Shown here piece by piece: positions 28,037 through 37,145 of a stretch of 64,000 nt of DNA. The stretch comes from Nostoc sp. ATCC 53789 (GTDB taxonomy: Bacteria > Cyanobacteriota > Cyanobacteriia > Cyanobacteriales > Nostocaceae). The notes below the pieces were generated by a model. The model worked only from the letters and a program-made list of their open reading frames with translations, was not told the origin of the DNA and did not search any database. The DNA is taken from contig NZ_CP046703.1 of the NCBI RefSeq assembly GCF_009873495.1, forward strand, positions 806,001 through 870,000, in the 5' to 3' direction. The stretch's first letter is position 1. Every line of letters begins with the position of its first letter. The position numbers were made by a program, and so were the translations under genes.

Positions 28037-29156
28037 GAGAGTACCTCTGTTCTCTGACCAAATTCAAAAGTTCTTCTGTCGTCAGGCTGCGTTTTTTCTG
28101 TACCGATTGATGGCGCACTGCATCTAAAACAGATTGGGTTTCTTGGGAGTTCAAGAAAATTCCATGCTGTTCTAGCAAGTTAGCAACTAAATGCCGTCCA
28201 GAATGTTTGCCTAATACTAAACGCCGTTCCCAACCCACCTCTTCGGGAGCAAATGGTTCATAGGTAATAGGGTTTTGCAATACCCCGTGAGCATGGATGC
28301 CAGATTCGTGAGCAAAAGTATTTTCGCCAACGATCGCTTTCCAAGGTGGTACGCTAGCTCCTGATGCGGCTGCAACTAGTTGAGAGAGTTCTAGCAAACT
28401 GGGAGTATCGATGCCCAAATCAACGCCGTAGATGCGTTTAATTGCCATCACAACTTCTTCTAAAGCTGCATTTCCCGCCCTTTCACCTAATCCGTTGACT
28501 GTGGTATTCACAGATAAGGCTCCGGCTTTGATACCCGCAAGGGCGTTGGCTGTTGCCAGACCAAAATCGTTGTGGGTGTGGATTTCTAGGGGAATCATCA
28601 AAGCTGAAACTAGCCGTTTAACCTTGGTGTAGGTGGTGAAAGGGTCGAGAACTCCTACGGTGTCACAGAAGCGGAACCGGGATGCACCCCATTCTTGGGC
28701 ATAAAGCGCTACATCTAAAAGGAAGTTTTCATCAGCCCTGGAAGAATCTTCGCCGCCGACTGCTACCCAAAGACCTTGATCGACGGCGAAGCTGATACAG
28801 TCTTTGAGCTTTTGCAAACTTACTCGCCATTGACCGTGGAATTTAGCGGCGATTTGGATACCAGAGACGGGAATAGCGATATGCACCCGGTTCATACCGC
28901 AAGCAATAGAAGCCTTAATATCTGAAATGACGGCACGGTTCCAGCCGAGGAGTTTTGCTTGTAAACCTAAATCAGAAATTGCGGCGATCGCACGTGTTTC
29001 TTCATCACCCATTGCCGGTATACCGACTTCTAATTCGGGAATACCAATGGCATCGAGAAATTTAGCGATCGCAACCTTTTCTTCTAGGGTAAAAGCAACA
29101 CCTGCCGCTTGTTCACCATCACGTAGTGTAGTGTCATTAATTATGATTTGATTCAT
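28023..29156 (-). CDS. nifV: Homocitrate synthase NifV
   Basis: Condenses acetyl-CoA and 2-oxoglutarate to homocitrate, the organic ligand of FeMo-cofactor. A TIM barrel of the HMGL/IPMS family: [17 protein letters not shown] at the start, [26 protein letters not shown] (metal-binding HxH) and [15 protein letters not shown]. The start MNQIIIND (29156) gives 377 residues; an in-frame codon at 29222 adds 22 residues not typical of NifV. The preceding gene (DUF2949) is 370 bp upstream. Confidence 0.95.
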   Translation of the reverse strand: MNQIIINDTTLRDGEQAAGVAFTLEEKVAIAKFLDAIGIPELEVGIPAMGDEETRAIAAISDLGLQAKLLGWNRAVISDIKASIACGMNRVHIAIPVSGIQIAAKFHGQWRVSLQKLKDCISFAVDQGLWVAVGGEDSSRADENFLLDVALYAQEWGASRFRFCDTVGVLDPFTTYTKVKRLVSALMIPLEIHTHNDFGLATANALAGIKAGALSVNTTVNGLGERAGNAALEEVVMAIKRIYGVDLGIDTPSLLELSQLVAAASGASVPPWKAIVGENTFAHESGIHAHGVLQNPITYEPFAPEEVGWERRLVLGKHSGRHLVANLLEQHGIFLNSQETQSVLDAVRHQSVQKKRSLTTEELLNLVREQRYSHATR

Positions 29157-29527
29157 TGCAAATATCCCTCTCTTGGAAGTATTCTTAATATCCTTTCTCT
29201 CTACAATCCCCAGCGATGGCAAATGCTAAAAATATCACAATTCATAATGTAGGATACATGATCCTTAATTATTGACCTATTAGCAGCATCACATCTGTAT
29301 GACAGGGAACTAAATCAATGTATAATTTACTAATCGTTTTTACCGATGTCAGTTGAAACCTCTTCGAGTAGCAATGAACTAATATAACTATTAGCAAACC
29401 CTGAACAAAGTAAAACACAGAATCCAGCAATTAAGGATGTAATCATCTTAGTAACCTCAGATTTTCTAGAGCATTGGTGTGTACTTTAAGCAGGTAATGG
29501 GACTCAGAGCTACAAGGTACAAATTTG
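29157..29527. other. Intergenic region upstream of nifV
   Basis: About 370 bp, AT-rich, with no gene seen. A secondary promoter for nifVZT may lie here. I found none of the C-tract/GAGTACAA arrangement seen before nifP and nifB. Confidence 0.4.
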
Positions 29528-29725
29528 CTAACTATGTTCTGCTAGCCAATCAAAAATCTTTCCTAGCTGCTCCAAATCAACTAAACCATACTGCCAGAGG
29601 AGCATCGGTAGTGGCCCATTTTCTAATTCACGGTGTCGCAGAGCTACAGCAATATCGGCATTTGAAAGTTCAAGTTCGTTGTGCAAATAATTGAGGAGTT
29701 TTATATCTCTGTTCCGAGTCGCCAT
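29528..29725 (-). CDS. DUF2949 family small protein (asr1406-like position)
   Basis: 65 residues from MATRNRDIKLL. The pattern IKLLNYLHNELELSNADIAVALRHRELENGPLPMLLWQYGL followed by LEQLGKIFDWL is that of DUF2949, here split by family blocks. It is cyanobacteria-specific and of unknown function. In Anabaena a gene of this kind sits in the same place in the nifP-nifV run, so it travels with nif accessory genes; role in nitrogen fixation is inference. Confidence 0.75.
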   Translation of the reverse strand: MATRNRDIKLLNYLHNELELSNADIAVALRHRELENGPLPMLLWQYGLVDLEQLGKIFDWLAEHS

Positions 29726-30011
29726 AAGTGATTGAACTTTCAATTTCTTAATTTGGGAAAAAACTTAAAAATCAGAAATTCCAATTTTTATTTGGGAATT
29801 TCGCATTTTTAATTGTTGCTATATGTCAGGAGAAATTTAGATTTAGCAGAAGAAACAAAATCTAAACCTCATCCAATCCATCTCAGTCTGCAATAAATTC
29901 TGCAAGCATACAGTAGCTTCAAACTCTAAAGCTATTTAAGCTTTGTGCATCCATGAACAAAAAGGATAAAGTTCAGTGATTGCGTCATGAATTCAAGATT
30001 AATTAGAAGAT

Positions 30012-30242
30012 TCATGATTCATCGCTGTAATACCAGCAACGCTCTAGCCACTCTAATAATTCTTGGCGAGAAGCGAGAAATTGCATAACTGTACTGCGAA
30101 TTAGAATTATTTCTAGCAAATTGTTCACTTGCACTCGTAAAGAACCATCGGGGGGACAAGAGCTATTTATTTTTAACTCTTGCAATCGGTGATAGATTCG
30201 CCAGCGATCGCTCAGAGGAATCTGCAAAACGTGATTTGTCAT
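30012..30242 (-). CDS. Asr1405/Asl0597 family small protein
   Basis: 76 residues with the pattern LSDRWRIYHRLQEL, CPPDGSLRVQV, and the Trp/Tyr-rich end LEWLERCWYYSD. It matches the small family named after Anabaena asr1405, which occupies the same slot between nifP and nifV. Function unknown. It follows nifP by 73 bp that are filled with TTTGTCC-type short repeats. Confidence 0.75.
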   Translation of the reverse strand: MTNHVLQIPLSDRWRIYHRLQELKINSSCPPDGSLRVQVNNLLEIILIRSTVMQFLASRQELLEWLERCWYYSDES

Positions 30243-30315
30243 TTGTCATTTGTCCTTTGTCAGTTGTCAGTTGTCCTTTGTCGGTTGTCCTTTGCTAATG
30301 ACCAATGACCAGTGA

Positions 30316-31056
30316 CTAATGACTCTTAACGCCTAAAGCTTGCAGTTGTTTTTCGAGTTGCTCAACGCGCGAGAGCAAAGAACGAATCACGGTTGCTTCC
30401 ATATCGGGTAGCTTTCCATGTTCTAAAGGAGAAAGGCTGGCGTTTTCATTTCGGGAAATAATTCGACCGGGAATTCCCACAACTGTGCAATCGCTGGGGA
30501 TATCCCGCAAGACAACGGAACCTGCGCCAATACGGACGCGATCGCCAATTTGCAGATTACCCAAAACTTTCGCACCCGCCCCGATCACTGCATTTTTACC
30601 CACCGTGGGATGACGCTTACCAGTTTCTTTACCAGTTCCGCCAAGGGTAACGCCCTGGTAAATCAGTGTATAGTCGCCCACGATCGCAGTTTCGCCAATG
30701 ACAACACCCATTCCGTGGTCGATAAATACGCCCTGGCCAATCTCTGCACCTGGGTGAATTTCAATCCCTGTCAAAAATCGCCCCAAATGGGAAATGAAAC
30801 GGGGGATAAAACCCACTCCTCGACCATGTAACCAGTGAGCAAGACGATGCAAACAGAGTGCGTGCAATCCGGGATAGCAAAACACCACCTCTAGCCAATT
30901 CCGGGCTGCGGGATCACGCTCAAAGATAATGCGAAAATCACTCAATAATGGCTCAAAAAAAACGCCAGAGAGTAAATTTTTCAGCATGGATTTATGTGCA
31001 GAATCCTGCGTTTTGGTACTGGGGGGATCGCTAATACTGTCTAAAGACTGTTGCAT
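30316..31056 (-). CDS. nifP: Serine O-acetyltransferase, nif-associated (NifP)
   Basis: Makes O-acetylserine for cysteine synthesis, feeding sulfur to Fe-S cluster assembly. 246 residues: helical N-terminal domain ([27 protein letters not shown]), then a left-handed beta-helix of hexapeptide repeats ([35 protein letters not shown]) and a short coiled C-terminus. It heads the leftward run nifP-asr1405-DUF2949-nifV-nifZ-nifT. Its upstream DNA shares a detailed promoter architecture with nifB, which supports nitrogenase-linked expression and the nifP name over a housekeeping cysE. Confidence 0.9.
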   Translation of the reverse strand: MQQSLDSISDPPSTKTQDSAHKSMLKNLLSGVFFEPLLSDFRIIFERDPAARNWLEVVFCYPGLHALCLHRLAHWLHGRGVGFIPRFISHLGRFLTGIEIHPGAEIGQGVFIDHGMGVVIGETAIVGDYTLIYQGVTLGGTGKETGKRHPTVGKNAVIGAGAKVLGNLQIGDRVRIGAGSVVLRDIPSDCTVVGIPGRIISRNENASLSPLEHGKLPDMEATVIRSLLSRVEQLEKQLQALGVKSH

Positions 31057-31141
31057 CGGTAATGTCTATCTGGTAAAAGATTCATCTGCTATTTTTATGC
31101 TTATATCAGGTGACATCCAACTCGATAGAAAACCCGATGCT

Positions 31142-31365
31142 GATTGGATTTATTGGATTGATTACAGTTGTACTCAAACGCCGAAACCCCGACTTAACAT
31201 AAAGTTAAAATTCGTCTGGGGTTAGGGGCGCTAGTATTTAACGATGGGGGTACTAGTATTTTTGGGGCGGGGGTTAAGAATTTCTGTTCACGCTACAAGA
31301 AACTTTACCCGTAAGCCTTTGCTAAGATTTCGTCAAGATATTTTGCAATATATTAAGTTGTACTC
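31142..31365 (-). promoter_or_regulatory. nifP upstream regulatory region (shared architecture with nifB)
   Basis: Read toward nifP: GAGTACAA at 31365-31358; three C-tracts (plus-strand G-tracts beginning at 31225, 31247 and 31269/31270) with AATACTAG-type flanks at a 22-bp period; GAGTACAA at 31175-31168; two bases; then a 24-bp block at 31165-31142 that matches the nifB block at 21 of 24 positions. nifP starts 86 bp further on. Probable activator sites; CnfR, the known activator of nifB and nifP promoters in other cyanobacteria, is the best candidate. Confidence 0.65.
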
Positions 31366-31642
31366 AAATGCACTCAAACATCAGTTAGATAAGCCTACAA
31401 ATTAATTTTCTGTATATGCTACTACTATTAGTATCCTATTATTTAGTTGAGCGAAAGACAGGTTTCTTTATTTTCTTTTAGGATTTGCTGTCTGTATGCA
31501 GATATACGTTTCCAAATATAGTTATCGCTCATCGTGACTGTTTTCTTATTATATAGATGTCTGGGAATAGCGATCGCAAAATCTTAGAAAAGCAGAATAG
31601 GTAAATGTTCTCATAGCGCCCCTACTCAAGAAACCTGTAGAG

Positions 31643-31944
31643 GTGGATTCATCCAGTTAAAATACTCGTCGACGGAGATAAAAGGTGGATTCATCCGGTT
31701 CAAATACTCGGCGACGGAGATAAAAGGTGGATTCATCCGGTTAAAATACTCGACGACGGAGATAAAAGGTGGATTCATCCAGTTCAAATACTCGGCGACG
31801 GAGATAAAAGGTGGATTCATCCGGTTAAAATACTCGACGACGGAGATAAAAGGTGGATTCATCCGGTTCAAATACTCGTTAACGGAGATAAAAGGTGGAT
31901 TCATCCAGTTCAAATACTCGGCGACGGAGATAAAAGGTGGATGA
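31643..31944. repeat. 42-bp tandem repeat (minisatellite), seven full copies
   Basis: Seven consecutive 42-bp units (31643-31936) plus an 8-bp partial copy. Each begins AGGTGGATTCATCC and ends GACGGAGATAAA. Copies differ at a few positions, such as GGTTAA/GGTTCA/AGTTCA. Because 42 is a multiple of three, the minus strand stays open and would encode 14-residue units of the form MNPPFISVxEYxNR. No start signal lies outside the repeat, so this is more likely non-coding satellite DNA than a gene. Confidence 0.85.
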
Positions 31945-32189
31945 ACAAAATAGGGGCGTACATTTGTACACCCCTACAGAGAATTTATTTATAGCACTTC
32001 TGTATTGAGTTTAATATAGACCTAACCCCCAACCCCTTCCCTACAAGGGAAGGGGAGTAAGATTCAAAGCCTCTCTCCTTTTAGGAGAGAGGTTTGGAGA
32101 GAGGTCAAAGTATATTGCATACAAGCAAGAAGCACCATATCACAAAGATTTTTGAAAAAATATGAGACTCGCCGATGAGTATTAATTTA
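31945..32189. repeat. Intergenic hairpin repeats between minisatellite and 32.2-kb gene
   Basis: Contains GGGGCGTACATTTGTACACCCC-like and CCCCTTCCC/GGGAAGGGG hairpins (around 32033-32055) and a CTCTCTCC/GGAGAGAGG hairpin (32071-32092). Together these form the 'aaccccttccctacaaggg' type extragenic repeat common in cyanobacteria. No gene seen. Confidence 0.6.
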
Positions 32190-32666
32190 TCAAGAGACGG
32201 GAGCTTTTGCAGATTTCCCTTTACCTATAGCTTTAAAGCGTTCGCCCAACTGTTCGGCGACAATTTTTAAGCCTGGAGTCTTTTTTGATGCAGTCTTCAC
32301 GTAATCATAAACAGTCAAACTGCTAGTCATCGCTTCACTACCGACAGCCATTAGGGTATCATCTACCTGTTCGGTGAGTTGCTGCATTGAAGTTAAAAGT
32401 TCGGTAAGCGCAGCTGCTAATTGATAATCTTGAACCAGTTCCTCAACATCAAAAGTGGCTGGAAGAATTTCGCGGTTAGACTGAGCAGCAGTAATGCTAT
32501 TGTTCACAAAGGCTAGGCTTTTATCGCCCATTTTTACCAACTTACGCCGTTCTTCATTGCTGAGAGTAATCAGAAAGGGCATCTTTTTTTGGACTGTCTG
32601 TAGCGCGGCTCTAATTTCTTGGATATCTTGTGGCGAAAGGGAGGCGGCAATATTCTGATAAGCCAT
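32190..32666 (-). CDS. Conserved cyanobacterial protein of unknown function
   Basis: 158 residues, almost entirely alpha-helical by pattern: SPQDIQEIRAALQTVQKKMPFLITLSNEER, LVQDYQLAAALTELLTSMQQLTEQVDDTLMAVGSEAM, KTPGLKIVAEQLGERF. There is no signal peptide or membrane segment. It resembles small four-helix proteins in cyanobacterial genomes, but I do not recognise a named family. It is monocistronic. Confidence 0.65.
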   Translation of the reverse strand: MAYQNIAASLSPQDIQEIRAALQTVQKKMPFLITLSNEERRKLVKMGDKSLAFVNNSITAAQSNREILPATFDVEELVQDYQLAAALTELLTSMQQLTEQVDDTLMAVGSEAMTSSLTVYDYVKTASKKTPGLKIVAEQLGERFKAIGKGKSAKAPVS

Positions 32667-32756
32667 GATATATTTACCTTGGGAGTTCTAATGGTGAAGT
32701 AGCAATAGTTGCTAAGTATAGAATTCCCATTGGTAAGTGCGATCGCACATCATAAC

Positions 32757-33200
32757 CTATTTATTTATCTGTTTTAGCGCTGATGCTGAGGGATACTGAC
32801 CAGATGTAATTAAAGCTTGTCGTTCTATAATCCTTTCATCACCGTTAAAATCTAGGATACGTGCAGTCACTTCACCGATATCTGTTTGATGCTGAATTAC
32901 AGCCTCATCTAGTCGAAAATGATCGCCCCAAAAGTCTCTGCGTGGGTTAAAAAACCGTATAAGTTCGCCAGTTTGCCAATTAATTGACCCCAAATCCGTG
33001 CCTTTTTGCAGGTTGCAGAAAATACAGGCATAGCAGAGATTATCTGCTGTTGTAGCGCCGCCGTGTTTGACACTGATTATATGGTCTACTTGACAACCCG
33101 ACGATCTATCTTCTTCAGAAACGAGACAATACTCGCAAATATGCTCGGCGCGATCGCTAACTAAACGCCGCAATTCTGCATTAATATATGGACGAGACAC
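32757..33200 (-). CDS. HNH endonuclease
   Basis: 147 residues with a zinc-bound HNH core: CEYC near residue 22, CQVDHIISVKHGG (the HNH His with Asp), NLCYACIFCN with the second Cys pair. The C-terminal part (RRDFWGDHF onward) is typical of stand-alone cyanobacterial HNH proteins. The upstream small gene ends 9 bp before its start, so they form an operon; the pairing recurs in cyanobacteria and may be toxin-antitoxin-like. Confidence 0.87.
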   Translation of the reverse strand: MSRPYINAELRRLVSDRAEHICEYCLVSEEDRSSGCQVDHIISVKHGGATTADNLCYACIFCNLQKGTDLGSINWQTGELIRFFNPRRDFWGDHFRLDEAVIQHQTDIGEVTARILDFNGDERIIERQALITSGQYPSASALKQINK

Positions 33201-33209
33201 TTTGAATAC

Positions 33210-33464
33210 TCACTCCGCGCTGATGTACTGACGAGCTTTTGCTTTTGCTAGTAGCATAATATGCTCTAGCGTGAGGAAATGATCTAACTCTCGCTGGTCA
33301 CTTCCTGTAAGACCTTCAGTTTTTGCGCGATAAACCAAATCCTCTAAACGGTCTTTGGCTGCATCCGAGAGTTTGAAATCGATAACACTTTGGGGAGTGG
33401 TTCCAGCAGCAATAAACTCTATAATTTCGTCGTAGACTTTGGCTGTATTTATAGATGTAGTCAT
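33210..33464 (-). CDS. Small helical partner protein upstream of HNH nuclease
   Basis: 84 residues: YDEIIEFIAAGTTPQSVIDFKLSDAAKDRLEDLVYRAK, then ELDHFLTLEHIMLLAKAKARQ. It is acidic and helical, with no known enzymatic motif. Its position 9 bp before the HNH gene and its size suggest an antitoxin or immunity partner. I have seen this type of protein paired with HNH genes, but the role is inference. Confidence 0.65.
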   Translation of the reverse strand: MTTSINTAKVYDEIIEFIAAGTTPQSVIDFKLSDAAKDRLEDLVYRAKTEGLTGSDQRELDHFLTLEHIMLLAKAKARQYISAE

Positions 33465-33523
33465 GAGATTACCTATTTTTATTTAATTTTACTAATTTAG
33501 ATGGAATAACCAGAAAGCCCTCA

Positions 33524-33595
33524 TGTAGAGACGCGATTTATCGCGTCTGAAAAACTGGCACGTTAGACGCGATAAATCGCCGTCTCTACAGGAAT
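33524..33595. repeat. Two copies of the GAGACGCGAT palindromic repeat
   Basis: GAGACGCGATTTATCGCGTCT at about 33526 and AGACGCGATAAATCGCCGTCT near 33566, the second ending CTACAGG. They are arranged back-to-back downstream of the NACHT gene and belong to the family also seen at 15.8 and 21.8 kb. Confidence 0.75.
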
Positions 33596-33602
33596 ATTCT
33601 CG

Positions 33603-36600
33603 TCAATTATTCCTTAATTGTGCCAACTTCTTCTGAGCAAATTCCCGCACTTGCTCATCTGGGTCATTCTCTGCGCGATCGCGCAACAGTGGTAAAGTCT
33701 GGGGATGCTGAGGAAATTGCTTGATAATTATCTCCAGTGCAATGCGCCGAGGATTTGTTTCATGCTCTTCCTTGCGCTCAAAGGGGTCATGAACAGTGCA
33801 GTTGTGGTATATGTCAAACAACTCAGGCTGATATTTAAAGTATCTAGCTAATTCTCGGACTGCTACACCTCGCACATAGTTGTCATCATCATGGATAGCG
33901 AGTTCTTTGAGGAAGGATTTGGTGTCGGGGTCATCTTTGAAGTTCTTCGCTAATTCTTGGACTGCTACACGTTGCACATAGTTGTCATCATCATGGGTAG
34001 CGCGTTCTTTGAGAAAGAATTTGGTGTTAGGGTCATCATTGAAGTTCTTCGCTAATTCTCGTACTGCTACACATCGCACGTCGTTTTCATCATCATGGGT
34101 AGCGCGTTCTTTGAGGAAGAATTTAGTGTCGGGGTCATCATTGAAGTTCTTCGCTAATTCTCGGACTGCTGCACCTCGCACATCGTTGTCATCATCCTGG
34201 GTAGCACGTTCTTTGAGAAAGAATTTGGTGTCGGGGTCATCTTTGAAATTCTTCGCTAATTCTTCGACTGCTGTATGTCGCACATCCCAGTTATCATCCT
34301 GGCTAGCGCGTTCTCGGAGCCAGGTTTTGGTGTCGGAAGATTCTTGCCAGGTCGTTGCAATTGCTGTGACTGCTTGAGTGCAAATTTCATGAAATACTTT
34401 AGCTTCTTCATCTCGATGGGGGACGTAATAGTACCAGAGGTCATATTTAGTTAAGTCTTTTAGCTTGTTAAGTAATTGAATAGCCGTTGACGCGATCGCC
34501 AAGCGATTTCTCACCTCTACAAGACACTTAGCCGCTAAAAAGAGATTGACAAACTTTTCCTCTTCGCCATTTTGCATCATTAAATAATCAAGAATCTCCC
34601 CAACAAATTTAGATTCAATCATTCCCGCAATTAGCAGCAAAACTTCATGCCAACTTTCGTCCTGCCAGTGCTTGCCAAAAACTTCATTCTTAAGTTGCTC
34701 AATAGTCAGCGTTTGCGTTTCTTTAAACTGCCAGACAAACTCCGATGCACAGAAATATTCTAAAAATGTCCGATGCACAAAAGCATAATAATCTGCACCC
34801 AGGAAACATAACATAAAGTTGCGAGTCCGCAGTTGATTAATCATCACCCACGCTACTTCTCTGGGTTTATCAAATTCTATGGTTTTGAGATAATCAATCA
34901 GAACTTTGACTAAATCATTTTCATTAATCAAATTACCTGCCAAACCTTTATTAGCAGTTTGCATAAAATAAGCAACCTGACGCAGCATCGCTTGCTTCTC
35001 TTTATAATGAATAGTCTTGGGGTCTAACCTCCGATCTTCTGTCAAAGCACGTTCCACATCCCATTGATGTAGCAGTACCCGCGATGCCTGGTCGTAAAGT
35101 GTAGCTCTATCTCTTGGTAGCTCTTGATTACGATTTAGAATTGCCATCATCGTCAACAGCAGAGGATTTCCCGCCAATTCTGCAATAGATTTGGAAGCTG
35201 CAATTCCTCTTTGTAGCCGTTCCCGTTTTCTCACTTTATCTACTGCATCAGTAAAAGTTAACTCATGCCAACGGTAGATAAAATCCTGAATTTGTTCTGA
35301 GTCTAAATCTTGTAATATAAAGTGGCGGAACTCAGCATTAAGCAATCGTTGCGGTTTATAGCCAATAATCCGAGAAGTGACAATTACCTGCACATCAGGA
35401 TAGTCATTAGTAAAGCGATGAATATCAGTAATTACATCCTCTCGCTTACCAGGGTCAAAGACCTCATCCAAACCATCAAACATCACTAAGGCATTACCAG
35501 CTTTTAATTGTTTATCTAGTTCAAGCTGATTGAGATGATGAACAGCGCCACTACATTGATGAAAGAATTCTAGAAAATTATTGCACTCTTTGTCTTCCCG
35601 CCGCCGCATATAAGTGCGTAACTCAATTAGCAACGGAATAGGTAATGATATAACATTATCCAGTGGAGACTCTGCCCAATTCAAAGCCAGAAATTGCAAC
35701 AATGTAGACTTCCCGGAACCAGGATCGCCCAAAATCACAATATATTTATAATCTTGCTTTTTATTGACAACATCTAAAACTGAACGGATCGGCTGTTCAA
35801 AATAAACCCGTTTATGGCGTTCTAATTCTTCTAATTCCACTTCAGCTTCTACTTGGCCACTTTCTCGCAACCGTCTAAGATGTTCTTTAGGCAGTTCGTG
35901 AACTTGTGGTAAAACTTGATGAGTTTTACGGACATTTTGAGCAGTAAAAATCCGCCATAATTTAAGTTCGTTATAGGCATAGCCGCTAGTATCTAAGCTA
36001 TCTAACTTAAGATTGCCATAGCGTTCGCGGATTCCTTCTTGATATTTAACTAAATTAAAATCTACAATAACCCCAGCAATTTCTTTAGTATTAACTTCAA
36101 TATCAGATAACTTTTGTAATTCAAGGATATGGTGTAAATCTTTTGAATCTAAAAGAAGTTCTTGGACTTGGGTAAAATACTGTTCTGTAAGTGATTGCCA
36201 GTTAAACTTAGATGGCAAAGGTTTTAATTGCAGCCTGTTCCAACTATCTTCTAGGGTTTTAGCGTCTAGAGATTCACAATTAATATCAAAACCCTTACCA
36301 AGAATTTCTGTAACCGACTTATCGCTGATAAATTTCTTGATGTCTGTGGTGTACTCTTTAATCTCAGTTTCAGCAAGTTTGCAACGAACCTTTAACTGCT
36401 GCTGCATCAGTTGCAAAAATTCCTTTAACGCTTTCCCCGCAGCAATTTCTATGTCTTCCTTCTTAAGTTTCTGCACAATCTTGCCAGGGATGCCTTTTAA
36501 TAAATCTTTAGCCCAATCTTTAGCAGCATCCTTGGCTAAGTCTTCCAAAATGGGTTTAAAAATCAACCCGGCGGCCTGAGTTACACCCCAAATAGCTAAC

Positions 36601-36611
36601 CAGTCCAACAT
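33603..36611 (-). CDS. NACHT-domain STAND NTPase with C-terminal HEAT repeats
   Basis: About 1002 residues from MLDWLAIWGVTQAAG (36611; a GTG at 36653 is also in frame). An N-terminal helical region (AKDAAKDWAKDLLKGI) precedes a NACHT NTPase: Walker A GDPGSGKST near residue 297, Walker B VMFDGLDEVFD near 380, sensor VIVTSRIIGY. After a winged-helix/helical middle, the C-terminus carries HEAT repeats. Five are 34-residue units repeated almost exactly at the DNA level every 102 bp (33903, 34005, 34107, 34209, 34311). Related bacterial NACHT proteins act in anti-phage defence; that role here is inferred. Confidence 0.88.
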   Translation of the reverse strand: MLDWLAIWGVTQAAGLIFKPILEDLAKDAAKDWAKDLLKGIPGKIVQKLKKEDIEIAAGKALKEFLQLMQQQLKVRCKLAETEIKEYTTDIKKFISDKSVTEILGKGFDINCESLDAKTLEDSWNRLQLKPLPSKFNWQSLTEQYFTQVQELLLDSKDLHHILELQKLSDIEVNTKEIAGVIVDFNLVKYQEGIRERYGNLKLDSLDTSGYAYNELKLWRIFTAQNVRKTHQVLPQVHELPKEHLRRLRESGQVEAEVELEELERHKRVYFEQPIRSVLDVVNKKQDYKYIVILGDPGSGKSTLLQFLALNWAESPLDNVISLPIPLLIELRTYMRRREDKECNNFLEFFHQCSGAVHHLNQLELDKQLKAGNALVMFDGLDEVFDPGKREDVITDIHRFTNDYPDVQVIVTSRIIGYKPQRLLNAEFRHFILQDLDSEQIQDFIYRWHELTFTDAVDKVRKRERLQRGIAASKSIAELAGNPLLLTMMAILNRNQELPRDRATLYDQASRVLLHQWDVERALTEDRRLDPKTIHYKEKQAMLRQVAYFMQTANKGLAGNLINENDLVKVLIDYLKTIEFDKPREVAWVMINQLRTRNFMLCFLGADYYAFVHRTFLEYFCASEFVWQFKETQTLTIEQLKNEVFGKHWQDESWHEVLLLIAGMIESKFVGEILDYLMMQNGEEEKFVNLFLAAKCLVEVRNRLAIASTAIQLLNKLKDLTKYDLWYYYVPHRDEEAKVFHEICTQAVTAIATTWQESSDTKTWLRERASQDDNWDVRHTAVEELAKNFKDDPDTKFFLKERATQDDDNDVRGAAVRELAKNFNDDPDTKFFLKERATHDDENDVRCVAVRELAKNFNDDPNTKFFLKERATHDDDNYVQRVAVQELAKNFKDDPDTKSFLKELAIHDDDNYVRGVAVRELARYFKYQPELFDIYHNCTVHDPFERKEEHETNPRRIALEIIIKQFPQHPQTLPLLRDRAENDPDEQVREFAQKKLAQLRNN

Positions 36612-37145
36612 AATACTCGCTTCTGTTGAGAGTTTGACTACGAGTATATCCACTAGCTGGAGTAATGTTTCCAGATTTCAGGGTTATTGCAGAAATATCA
36701 CAGGTATCTGCCGCTAATTATACCAAGGGATATGTGCGCTCAATTACCAACCAGATTTTACCAGGTTCAATCAATTCTTTGAGAAAAACCAAGTCTTGAA
36801 CGCTTATGCTTTTTCAAATACCAATTTGGCTTATTGATATGAAAATAACGCTGTAAGACTCTCTACACAAGGTTTTATGGCTAGGTGCAATGGTGATATT
36901 TTCGTTGGTTTTAAGGACTATTTTAGTTGGAAAGAGTGATCGCTATGCCTTTATTTGCAACTCTTGATTCACCCATTTTTTGATGAGTTAGGAAAGATAA
37001 TAGTATATGCACTATATAAAGATATTTAACGAAGTGTTTTCAAAAACAAGTACCCTGAGTATCTTTGTTCTGACTCTCGGAAAAATTCGGCTAGCCGAGA
37101 GTTACGTGTGAGATACATCACTACCAGGCTAGAGAAAAGTTAAGA
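36612..37145. other. Intergenic region with an inverted repeat
   Basis: About 530 bp between divergent genes. Arms ACTCTCGG (37073-37080) and CCGAGAGT (37095-37102) form an 8-bp hairpin ~45 bp before the sugar dehydrogenase start; it may act as an operator or 5' leader structure. No gene seen. Confidence 0.45.

Noticed and set aside
31626..31913. 95-codon frame MNPPFISV repeats as a protein-coding gene
   Set aside because: The only starts lie inside the repeat itself, a stop lies shortly upstream and no ribosome-binding site is present; reported as a minisatellite instead.
31643..31944. CRISPR array
   Set aside because: The 42-bp units are contiguous with no unique spacers.
33982..34377. 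131-codon plus-strand frame of SSSWVARSLRKNL repeats
   Set aside because: It is the antisense of the 102-bp HEAT repeats in the NACHT gene; the repeat keeps several frames open.
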